DNA from: JADJOY01 sp016713535 [NCBI: Deltaproteobacteria bacterium]
GTDB taxonomy: Bacteria > JADJOY01
DNA length: 64,000 bases
Assembly: GCA_016713535.1 (NCBI GenBank)
Contig: JADJOY010000038.1
Location: 1-64,000 of the forward strand
Direction of reading: 5' to 3'
The notes beneath the pieces were generated by a model that had not been told where the DNA came from, did no database searches, and saw only the letters and a program-made list of their open reading frames with translations. The translations under genes were made by a program, and so were the position numbers. Below are positions 9,619 to 16,545 of this stretch, one piece after another; the stretch's first letter is position 1; the number at the start of each line of letters is the position of its first letter.

Positions 9619-10911
9619 TCACGAGCTGAAGCTCTGTGCGCTGAGGCCGGACGGACGTGGCTGCTCGTGGGTCTGTGCGCTCGCGCCGTCGAGCGGCTGC
9701 GTCAGCTCGGACTCGGTGATCTCGGCGGGGAAGCTGCCGTTCGGCCACCGGCACATGCGGGTCTCGGTGCCGGGCAGCTCGCGCACCGGCTTGGCGAACA
9801 GGTAGCCCTGCAGCAGGTCGCAGCCGAGCTCGACCACCTTCTCCTGCTCCTCGATGGTCTCGACGCCCTCGACGATCATCCGGACACCCATGTCGCGGCA
9901 CATGTCCGCGAGCGAGCGGATGACGCGCGCCTTGGTCGCGCTCTTGTGCACGTCGCGCACGATCCCCATGTCGATCTTCACGATCTCGGGCGAGAGCTGC
10001 GCGAACACGCTGAGCGCCGCGTAGCCCGCGCCGAGGTCGTCGACCGCGATCTTGAAGCCGAGCCGGCGCAGCCGCGCGACGCGGTTCTCGAGGTCGGAGA
10101 CGCCGTCGAGCGAGGCGCGCTCGGTGAGCTCGAGCACGACGCGGTTGGCGACCTTCGAGAGCGGACTGGTCGGCTGGTAGAGGTCGTCGTCGCGGATGTC
10201 GGTGGGGTGGAGGTTCACGAACAAGAGCGTTCCCGGGGGAAGCTCGGCCGCCGCTTCGGCGGCGCGTGCGCGAGCCGTCCGGCCCACGTCCCACACGCGC
10301 TCGAGCCGCTCGGCGAGGGCGAGCAGCGAGAGTGGGTCGCCGAGCCCTGGCTCGTCCGAGCGCAACAGCGCCTCCCAGCCGATGATGCGGCGATCGGCCC
10401 AGCTCACGATCGGCTGGTACGCGAGCCAGATCTTGTCGACGGCGCGGGCGAAGGCGCTGTCGAGCAGTGGATCACGCGACTTCGACGGAGCGTTGGAGTT
10501 CGAGGCGCGGAACGCGAAGCCGCGGTCGATGTTGTCGAGGAGGTCGAAGCGCAGGATCACCTCGCCGACGTGGATCTTGTCGCCGGGCGCGACGATCGCC
10601 TCCTGGATTCGCTCGCCGTTGAGCCAGGTGCCGTTGGTGCTACCGAGGTCGCGCACGCGGACCACGGTGTCGAGTCCTTCGACCTGGCGAACGTCGAAGC
10701 GCGCGTGGCTGCGCGAGACGGTGTGGTCGTCGACGTAGAGGTCGCAGGTCGACTCGCGCCCGAGCACGTAGCTGCGCTTGCCGGGCATGAGCGGAAACAC
10801 GCGACCCATGCCGGGTCCGCGGATGAGGGTCAGCGTGGGCTCGCGACGCTCGCTCTGCGTCAGCGCAACCTGGTAGCGGGCCGTGTGGCTCACCGAGGTC
10901 AGTCGCGACAT
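9619..10911 (-). CDS. FHA-EAL protein, predicted cyclic-di-GMP phosphodiesterase
   Basis: An N-terminal FHA phosphothreonine-binding domain (about 30-120; SYVLGRESTCDL, VSRSHARFD, DLGSTNGTWLNG) is joined to a C-terminal EAL domain (about 155-400). The residues needed for c-di-GMP hydrolysis are all visible: EAL at 180-182, Asn233 in VNLHP, Glu264 in ELTER, DD 291-292 in AVDDLGAG, Lys312 in VKID, Glu348 in VEGVET and Gln368 in QGYLF. It is therefore predicted to be active and to be steered by Ser/Thr phosphorylation of a partner. No membrane segment is evident, so it is likely cytoplasmic. The ATG at 10911 is chosen; an in-frame GTG at 10953 is an alternative. It sits downstream of the Mla operon but is separated by a large hairpin. 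Confidence 0.85.
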   Translation of the reverse strand: MSRLTSVSHTARYQVALTQSERREPTLTLIRGPGMGRVFPLMPGKRSYVLGRESTCDLYVDDHTVSRSHARFDVRQVEGLDTVVRVRDLGSTNGTWLNGERIQEAIVAPGDKIHVGEVILRFDLLDNIDRGFAFRASNSNAPSKSRDPLLDSAFARAVDKIWLAYQPIVSWADRRIIGWEALLRSDEPGLGDPLSLLALAERLERVWDVGRTARARAAEAAAELPPGTLLFVNLHPTDIRDDDLYQPTSPLSKVANRVVLELTERASLDGVSDLENRVARLRRLGFKIAVDDLGAGYAALSVFAQLSPEIVKIDMGIVRDVHKSATKARVIRSLADMCRDMGVRMIVEGVETIEEQEKVVELGCDLLQGYLFAKPVRELPGTETRMCRWPNGSFPAEITESELTQPLDGASAQTHEQPRPSGLSAQSFSS

Positions 10912-11210
10912 GGGGTGCTCGGGTCCTGGGTCGTCGTTGGGGAAGCTCGGCACGGGTTCCGCCTGGCGCTCACGCCGAGGCAGCCTTCCGCCAGGGCTTC
11001 AGTCGTTTCAGACCACTCGGATCACAAGATCCGTGCCGAATTGTCACGCCTCCCGAATGAAACCGATTGTCAAGGAAATCGGGTGGTTGGGTTTTCGCGC
11101 GCTGCGCTGCGTCGGCTCGGAGCGCCGGATTTCGTCAAGGTATTGACGAAATCCGGCGCCAGATCGGCCACTTCGCGACCGTGACGCCCGGGGGACGGGC
11201 CGCGGCTTTC
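10912..11210. other. Intergenic region between Mla operon and FHA-EAL gene
   Basis: There is no gene in these 299 bases. The region is less GC-rich than its surroundings and contains the perfect 17-bp hairpin at 11122-11159 plus a smaller imperfect one around CCGATT-gtcaagga-AATCGG (about 11061-11080). It must hold the end of the Mla transcript and probably the promoter of the FHA-EAL gene, both on the minus strand. Confidence 0.5.
11122..11159 (-). terminator. Perfect 17-bp hairpin after the Mla operon
   Basis: GCGCCGGATTTCGTCAA (11122-11138) is followed by the loop ggta and its exact reverse complement (11143-11159). It lies 50 bases beyond the last Mla-operon gene on the minus strand, so it most simply acts as a transcription barrier or 3' mRNA stabiliser. 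There is no T-run, so classic rho-independent termination is not assured. The arms include TTGACG, so a role as a regulatory palindrome for the following FHA-EAL gene is possible. Confidence 0.45.
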
Positions 11211-11921
11211 TCACCGCCGTGGGGAGGTGGCGGGTGGGGTGGTGCTGCCGTTCGGGCCGGCTGCGTCGAGGGTCAGCACCGCGCTCGCCATGTCGCGGGC
11301 GAGCTCGTCGAGGGCCTTGCTGAGCACCGCGACCGCGGAGGCGCTGTCGTCGCTCCCGATCGGCAGCGAGATGACGCTCTCGCGCTGTACCCTCGTGGCC
11401 GCGGGGCTGCCGAGGCGGCGCGCGTCCCAGCGCGCCACCACCCGGACCTCGCGGCTCGCAACCGGCTCGAAGGAGAGGAAGTCGATCCGAACCTGGAACG
11501 TCGGCTCCTGGTTCGAGTACCAGGGGAAGAGCGTCACGCGATCGATGCCGAGCTGGTAGGACAGGTTCTGCGCCAGCACCCGCGCGAGGCCCTTGTCGAG
11601 CGGCTCGCTCCACCGATCGAACGTCGAGGGGCGAAGCTCCGTCGCGCTCTCGCGCACGATCAGCTCGGGGCGCTGCAGGTAGTTCGGGATCTCGATGGGG
11701 CCGAGGCCGACGGTCCTGCTCGGGTCCAGGGTCCCGACCCTGGTCGCGTCGGTGGCCGATGCGAGGACGAAGAAGCGCGTCGGATCGGGCTTCGCCTGGA
11801 AGTTCGAGAGCAGACCGCAGCCGCTGCTCGTCGCCGCGACCGCGAGCGCCACGCCGAGGGTCGCCGCTCGTGCGCGGCGGCGGGCGAGAACGGGAACGAG
11901 CGAGGGGTGGCGGTCGGTCAC
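11211..11921 (-). CDS. ABC-transport auxiliary lipoprotein of the Mla operon (PqiC/LptE-like)
   Basis: Predicted outer-membrane-facing lipoprotein that completes an MCE/Mla lipid transporter. The GTG at 11921 overlaps the mlaD stop as GTGA. The signal peptide ends TSSGC (Cys at about 35). The 236-residue protein carries the family features of ABC_trans_aux proteins: a FFVLASATDATR strand after the signal, VGLGPIEIPNYLQRPELIVR, and FDRWSEPLDKGLARVLAQNL. It is the last gene of the four-gene operon. It would accept lipid from, or dock, the MCE protein at the outer membrane; the direction of transport is unresolved. Confidence 0.8.
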   Translation of the reverse strand: MTDRHPSLVPVLARRRARAATLGVALAVAATSSGCGLLSNFQAKPDPTRFFVLASATDATRVGTLDPSRTVGLGPIEIPNYLQRPELIVRESATELRPSTFDRWSEPLDKGLARVLAQNLSYQLGIDRVTLFPWYSNQEPTFQVRIDFLSFEPVASREVRVVARWDARRLGSPAATRVQRESVISLPIGSDDSASAVAVLSKALDELARDMASAVLTLDAAGPNGSTTPPATSPRR

Positions 11922-12880
11922 GGCGTGCTCCTCTCGGGCGAGCGGCCCACCACGATGGCGTTGGGGTTGCGCTGCAGGTAGTCGGCGAGGACCTTCACCG
12001 CCTGCGACGCCTGCCCGAGGTTGTCGAGCGCCTGCTTGAGCTGGTAGGCGAGCGGCGAGGCCGGATCGACCAGCGTCTTCACGGTCTGCAACGTGTCGCG
12101 CAGCTCCTCCTCGACGACCAGGGTCTTCTCGGCGGTGGCCTGGAAGCTCTTGGCGGTACCATCGAGGGTCTTCGCGAGCGGCCCGACGTTGGTGTTGAGC
12201 GTCTCGGCGAACTGCTGGATCGACGTCATCGTCTGGTTGAGCGAGTCGAGCGCGGTGCGGATCTCGCTGGACTTGGCGAGCCCGCCGATCGCCTCGGCGG
12301 TGTGAGTCAGCTCGTCGATCAAGCCCTTGAAGTTGATGTTGTCGAGCTTGTTGAGGACCTCGCGCACCGCGGTCTGCATCTGCTCGAGCTTGGTCGGCAG
12401 GGTCGGGATCTCCTGCATCGTGCCGGTGGGCGCCACGAACTTGGCCTCGGTCTCGGGAGCGTAGTCGAGCGACACGTAGAGCACGCCGGGCACGAAGCTC
12501 TCCGTTTCGAGCCGCGCGCGCAGCCCGAGCTCGACGGCCTTCTTCATGACGCGCGGATCTCCGAAGTCGCCGGTGAGGCCAGCCTCGGCGAGCTTCTTCT
12601 GGTCGATCTCGATGAGCACCGGGATGTGCACGTCGGTGCCGGACTGATCGAGCCGCAGGCGGATCTGGTTCACGGTGCCGATCTCGACGCCCTTGAACTT
12701 GACCGGCGCGCCGATCCTGAGCCCGTTCACGTTGCTGTCGAAATAGAGCACGAACGGGTACGCGCGCCGGAACAGCCGCCCCGACCCGAACACCGTGATG
12801 CCGACCACCATGAGCGCCAGCGCCCCCATCACGAAGGCGCCGATCAGCGTCGGATTCGGCTTCTTTCCCATGTCCGTCAC
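11918..12880 (-). CDS. mlaD: MCE-family lipid-transport protein (MlaD-like)
   Basis: Periplasmic substrate-binding MCE protein anchored by one N-terminal membrane helix (GAFVMGALALMVVGITVFG). The single MCE domain follows (about 40-120; DSNVNGLRIGAPVKFKGVEI is the hallmark strand-turn, then FVPGVLYVSLDY). The remaining half is predicted helical or coiled coil, with several heptad-like stretches (MQTAVREVLNKLDN, TLQTVKTLVD), longer than E. coli MlaD and more like the PqiB/YebT tail regions. The GTG at 12880 overlaps the upstream ATPase stop; an in-frame ATG at 12871 is an alternative. It works with the permease and ATPase encoded before it. Confidence 0.88.
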   Translation of the reverse strand: MTDMGKKPNPTLIGAFVMGALALMVVGITVFGSGRLFRRAYPFVLYFDSNVNGLRIGAPVKFKGVEIGTVNQIRLRLDQSGTDVHIPVLIEIDQKKLAEAGLTGDFGDPRVMKKAVELGLRARLETESFVPGVLYVSLDYAPETEAKFVAPTGTMQEIPTLPTKLEQMQTAVREVLNKLDNINFKGLIDELTHTAEAIGGLAKSSEIRTALDSLNQTMTSIQQFAETLNTNVGPLAKTLDGTAKSFQATAEKTLVVEEELRDTLQTVKTLVDPASPLAYQLKQALDNLGQASQAVKVLADYLQRNPNAIVVGRSPERSTP

Positions 12881-13677
12881 CTTTCCTTGCGATCGGACCG
12901 GCGCGCGCCGGGTGGCCCGCCGCCGTCCTCCCCGCGGCGCAGGAAGCGCTGCACCTTGGGGTCCTCGCAGGTCTCGAGCAGCTCGCGTGGGTGGCCGCGC
13001 GCGCTGATCGTGCGCTTCTCGGGGTCGAGGAAGATCGAGTCGTCACCGATGGCGAAGATGCTCGCCAGCTCGTGAGTCACCACCACCACGGTCGCGCCGA
13101 GACTGTCCCGCAGCTCGAGGATCAGGTCGTCGAGGAGCTTCGAGGTGATCGGGTCGAGGCCGGCGGAGGGCTCGTCGAAGAACAGCACCTCGGGGTCGAG
13201 CGCCATGGCACGCGCGAGCCCCGCGCGCTTCTGCATGCCTCCCGAGATGTCGCTCGGGTAGTAGTCCTCGAAGCCCTTGAGGCCGACCAGCGCGAGCTTG
13301 AGCCGCGCCACGTCGCGCATGTCGCTCTCGGAGAGCTCGGTGAACTCCCTGAGCGGCAGCATGACGTTCTCGGCGAGGGTCATCGAGCTGAAGAGAGCGC
13401 CCTTCTGGTAGAGGATCCCGAAGCGGCGCTGCATGCGGCGGCGCTCGTCGGCGTCGATGCCGGTGAACGGGTCGTCGCCGTAACGGATCTCGGCGCCGTC
13501 CCCGTCCTTGAGTCCGATCAGGTACTTGAGCAGCGTGCTCTTTCCGCACCCGGACGGTCCCATGATGATGAACACGCTGCCGCGGCGGACCTCGAAGTCG
13601 AGCTCTCGCATGAGCACGAAGCTGCCGTACGCCATCGTCAGCTTGCGCACCGTGATGTGGGCCTCGCCGGCACCCAT
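12877..13677 (-). CDS. mlaF: ABC transporter ATPase of the Mla system (MlaF-like)
   Basis: Cytoplasmic ATPase that powers the MCE lipid transporter. The 266 residues contain Walker A GPSGCGKS (about 40-48), the signature ISGGMQKR (about 144-151) and Walker B LFFDEPSAGLDP (about 165-176), with the switch histidine in VVVVTHELAS. LYQKGALFSSMT is typical of MlaF. The ATG at 13677 is given as start. A GTG at 13686 overlapping the permease stop (GTGA) would add three residues and match the coupling style of the operon. Confidence 0.92.
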   Translation of the reverse strand: MGAGEAHITVRKLTMAYGSFVLMRELDFEVRRGSVFIIMGPSGCGKSTLLKYLIGLKDGDGAEIRYGDDPFTGIDADERRRMQRRFGILYQKGALFSSMTLAENVMLPLREFTELSESDMRDVARLKLALVGLKGFEDYYPSDISGGMQKRAGLARAMALDPEVLFFDEPSAGLDPITSKLLDDLILELRDSLGATVVVVTHELASIFAIGDDSIFLDPEKRTISARGHPRELLETCEDPKVQRFLRRGEDGGGPPGARRSDRKER

Positions 13678-13682
13678 CGTCG

Positions 13683-14837
13683 TCACACTCCCAGCACGTT
13701 GAAGATCACCGCGAATAGGCCGTCGGTGATCACGATGAGGACGATGCAGGTGACCACCGCGGAGGTGGCGGACTCGCCGACCGCGGAGGCGCTGTTGCCG
13801 CACTGCATGCCGCGCAGGCAGCCGGAGACCGCGACGATCACGCCGAACACCACCGCCTTGACCAGGCCGGTGGCGAAGTGGGTGAGGGTGACCGCCTGGA
13901 CCGTCTGCTGCCAGTAGAGCACCGGCGAGAGGTCGAGCATCGTCAGGCCGACGGTCGCGCCGCCCAGGATCCCCACGGCGTTCGCGTACACCGCGAGCAG
14001 CGGCATCATGAGGCTGAGCGCGAGCATGCGCGGCAGCACCAGGTAGTCGATCGGGTCGAGGCCCATGGTCGCGACCGCGTCGATCTCCTCGGTCACCTTC
14101 ATGGTGCCGAGCTGGGCGGCGAACGCGGCGCCGGTGCGGCCCGCCATGATGATCGCCGTCATCATCGCCGCCATCTCCCGCGCCATGGCGATGGCGACAC
14201 CATTCGCGACGTAGAGCGTGGCGCCGAAGGGCTGGAGCTGAACCGCACCCACGAACGCCATGATCAGGCCCACGAGGAACGCGATCAGCGTGACGATCGG
14301 CAGCGCCTGCGCGCCCGTCTCCTGCAACACGTAGAAGAAGTCGGAGCGACGGTAGCTCGCGCGTCCGCGCACGAGCCGCAGGAACGACAACGTCACCTCG
14401 CCGAGGAAGGTGAGGAAGGCCTTCGACCCCCCGATGAACGACACGGTGAAAGTGCCGACCTGCGCCAGCCAGTTCTGCGGGACGGTCTTGGCGCGCGCGC
14501 CTTCCTTCTCCGTGGTCGCCGCGGTGAGCGCCAGCAGCCGCTCGACGCCGTCCGGCAGGCCACGGCGATCGACCTCGAGCTTGCGCTCGGCCGCCAGCGT
14601 CTCGAGGCGATCGAGGAAGATGAGGATCGCGGTGTCCCAGCTCTCGATGCCGCTCGCGTCGAACACCAGGCGGCGCGTCGGCTGGCGCTCGGCCTCGGCG
14701 AGGATCGAGTCGGGATCCGGGCGGGAGCTGGTCAGGCGCCACTCGCCGGCGAGGCGGACCCGGAGCGTCTCGTGCTCGGGACGATCGACGGTGAGGGTTG
14801 CCTCGCCGCCGCCGGATTTCGACTCGGTCGCGCCCAT
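13683..14837 (-). CDS. mlaE: Mla-type ABC permease with N-terminal STAS domain (MlaE-like)
   Basis: Inner-membrane permease of the lipid transporter, first gene of the operon. Residues about 15-115 form a STAS-like domain (VFDASGIESWDTAILIFLDR), i.e. an MlaB-like module fused to the permease; separate MlaB proteins do this job in E. coli. The MlaE domain follows, with GLIMAFVGAVQLQPFGATLY, the conserved helix IIMAGRTGAAFAAQLGTMKV and EEIDAVATMGLDPIDYLVLP. Length is 384 residues against about 260 for E. coli MlaE; the fusion explains the difference. It is divergent from the SCO gene at 14981, across a 143-base region containing a palindrome. Confidence 0.92.
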   Translation of the reverse strand: MGATESKSGGGEATLTVDRPEHETLRVRLAGEWRLTSSRPDPDSILAEAERQPTRRLVFDASGIESWDTAILIFLDRLETLAAERKLEVDRRGLPDGVERLLALTAATTEKEGARAKTVPQNWLAQVGTFTVSFIGGSKAFLTFLGEVTLSFLRLVRGRASYRRSDFFYVLQETGAQALPIVTLIAFLVGLIMAFVGAVQLQPFGATLYVANGVAIAMAREMAAMMTAIIMAGRTGAAFAAQLGTMKVTEEIDAVATMGLDPIDYLVLPRMLALSLMMPLLAVYANAVGILGGATVGLTMLDLSPVLYWQQTVQAVTLTHFATGLVKAVVFGVIVAVSGCLRGMQCGNSASAVGESATSAVVTCIVLIVITDGLFAVIFNVLGV

Positions 14838-14901
14838 GAGCGGGTCAGAGGCTAGCAGGTCGCGGCGCGCGGCTCCGCTCGCGAGTTCCTTGACCGTGGG
14901 A

Positions 14902-14923
14902 GCGCACCGTGGGTACGGTGCGC
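14902..14923. promoter_or_regulatory. Palindrome between divergent mlaE and SCO genes
   Basis: GCGCACCGT (14902-14910) and its exact reverse complement ACGGTGCGC (14915-14923) are separated by gggt. Its position in the 143-base divergent promoter region suggests an operator or a leader hairpin. No regulator gene lies beside it, and no matching copy was noticed elsewhere in the window. Confidence 0.4.
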
Positions 14924-14980
14924 CGCTCGTCCGCGGCCGCCGGGCCTCTCCCCTCTCGGCGCGGGCGCGCGAAGCCGAGC

Positions 14981-15652
14981 ATGGGTCGAGCGAGCCGCCG
15001 CGCGCGCACCATCGTCGTCGGGATCACTCTCGCCGCGATGGCTGGGGCCGTTGGCCTCACCGTGATCGCCATGCGCCAGGTGCCGGGGCGCGGCTCGTCG
15101 CGGATCCCGGTGCTCGGGGAGGTGCCGGAGTTCACGCTCGTCGACACCGAGGGGCGTCCGTTCGGCTCGCGCGAGCTCGCGGGACGGACGTACGTCGCCA
15201 ACTTCTTCTTCACGCGCTGCCCGTCGATCTGCCCCGTTCACATGCAGTCGGCGAAGGCGCTCGCCGCGCTCGTCTCCGAGCGTGCCGCTGGTGCGGTCAC
15301 GCTGCTCAGCATCACCGTCGACCCCGAGAACGACACGCCGGAAGTGCTGCGGGAATACGGTCGAAAGCTCGGCGTCGCGGAGCCGGCCTGGAAGCTCCTC
15401 GGCGGCGAGCGGAGCGCGATCGTCGGCTTCGCAGAGGGCGGGCTCAAGGTGCCGGTGGGTGAGGCCCCCGCCTCGGGTGCCAGCGTGATGGACATCGCGC
15501 ACACCGGTCGTTTCGTGTTAGTCGATGGGCGCGGGCGGATCCGCGGATATTACGAACGTTCGGAGTCGAGGGGGATGGAGGAGCTGTTCGAGGACGCACG
15601 CTCGATCGCCGCTGAGCGCGCCCCGGCGAAGGGCACCTCGGAGGGGGGTTGA
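14981..15652 (+). CDS. SCO1/SenC-family copper chaperone
   Basis: Membrane-tethered thioredoxin-fold protein that delivers copper to, or reduces, the CuA centre of cytochrome oxidase. After one N-terminal helix (about 10-32) come the copper ligands CPSIC (Cys80, Cys84) and His174 in MDIAHTGRFVLVD. VDPENDTPEVLREY is a typical SCO segment. Length is 223 residues. The ATG at 14981 is preferred over upstream in-frame codons because the extension is arginine-rich. It precedes the alternative complex III genes by 240 bases and may be separately transcribed. A second SCO gene sits inside the cluster at 23835. Confidence 0.88.
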   Translation: MGRASRRARTIVVGITLAAMAGAVGLTVIAMRQVPGRGSSRIPVLGEVPEFTLVDTEGRPFGSRELAGRTYVANFFFTRCPSICPVHMQSAKALAALVSERAAGAVTLLSITVDPENDTPEVLREYGRKLGVAEPAWKLLGGERSAIVGFAEGGLKVPVGEAPASGASVMDIAHTGRFVLVDGRGRIRGYYERSESRGMEELFEDARSIAAERAPAKGTSEGG

Positions 15653-15773
15653 CGCGTCGCGTTGGCCAGAGCGATTCTTGGCGCCGCTCGCCGAAGTCGG
15701 TGGTTCCGCAGGCCTCGACCGTCCTTCGTTACGGGCCTTCGTGGGTCGTCGGTGTGAGGAAGCAACGTTGCAG

Positions 15774-15802
15774 TTGATTCGCATGTGCAGCTGCTGTACA
15801 CT
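15774..15802 (+). promoter_or_regulatory. Candidate sigma70-like promoter for the act-cox cluster
   Basis: In a relatively AT-rich gap upstream of actA, TTGATT (15774-15779) and TACACT (15797-15802) are spaced by exactly 17 bases; each matches the sigma70 consensus at four of six positions. The palindrome TGTATACA directly overlaps the -10 end (15802-15809). This would leave an untranslated leader of about 85 bases. It is supported only by pattern and position. Confidence 0.4.
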
Positions 15803-15894
15803 GTATACACTCTGCCTGCTGGTCGAAGTTTCGTAACAAAAACCATCACATAGGGCTATCGGGGTCTCACGACCGCGTAACCGACGTCTGAGCC

Positions 15895-16545
15895 ATGGCG
15901 CAGATCTTTCATCGCAGCACGAACACGATTGCGCGCGCGTCGATCGTCGGCGCCGGCCTTCTAGCGGCGGGTCTCTTCGCACTGGGGTATGCGTATCAGC
16001 GTTCGCCGTTCGTGACGCTGGTGAACGTCCCCCGGGCGCAGCAGGTTCCGTTCAGCCACCAGCACCACGTGCAAGGTGTAGGGCTCGACTGCCGCTACTG
16101 CCACACGTCGGTCGAGGACGCCTCGTTCGCGGGCATCCCGCCCACCCAGACCTGCATGAATTGCCATTCGCAGATCTGGAATCAGGCGGCGATCCTCGAG
16201 CCCGTCCGCGAGAGCTGGAAGACCGGCGAGCCGCTCGAGTGGGTGCGGGTCCACGACCTCGGCGACTTCGTCTACTTCCCGCACAACGTGCACGTCGCCA
16301 AGGGTGTGGCCTGCGTGACCTGCCACGGGCGCGTCGACAAGATGGCGCTGACCTGGAAGGCCAACACTCTGTACATGGAGTGGTGCCTTCAGTGTCACCG
16401 CAATCCGGCGAAGTATCTGACCCCCAAGGAAGCGATCTTCCAGATGGACTGGCAGCCGCCGGCCAATCGCGAAGAGCTCGGTAAAGAGTTGATCCAGCGG
16501 AACAACGTCCACACCCGGACCGATTGTTCGACGTGCCACCGATGA
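15895..16545 (+). CDS. actA: Alternative complex III pentahaem cytochrome c subunit ActA
   Basis: Alternative complex III is a quinol:electron-acceptor oxidoreductase that replaces cytochrome bc1. ActA carries electrons through c-type haems on the periplasmic side. The 216-residue protein has one N-terminal membrane anchor (about 14-34) and five CxxCH haem-binding motifs: CRYCH 66-70, CMNCH 87-91, CVTCH 140-144, CLQCH 164-168 and CSTCH 211-215. This is the expected pentahaem count. Additional histidines (PFSHQHH, FPHNVHV) are candidate distal ligands. It overlaps actB by ATGA at 16542 and begins the actABCDEF run. Confidence 0.95.
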   Translation: MAQIFHRSTNTIARASIVGAGLLAAGLFALGYAYQRSPFVTLVNVPRAQQVPFSHQHHVQGVGLDCRYCHTSVEDASFAGIPPTQTCMNCHSQIWNQAAILEPVRESWKTGEPLEWVRVHDLGDFVYFPHNVHVAKGVACVTCHGRVDKMALTWKANTLYMEWCLQCHRNPAKYLTPKEAIFQMDWQPPANREELGKELIQRNNVHTRTDCSTCHR

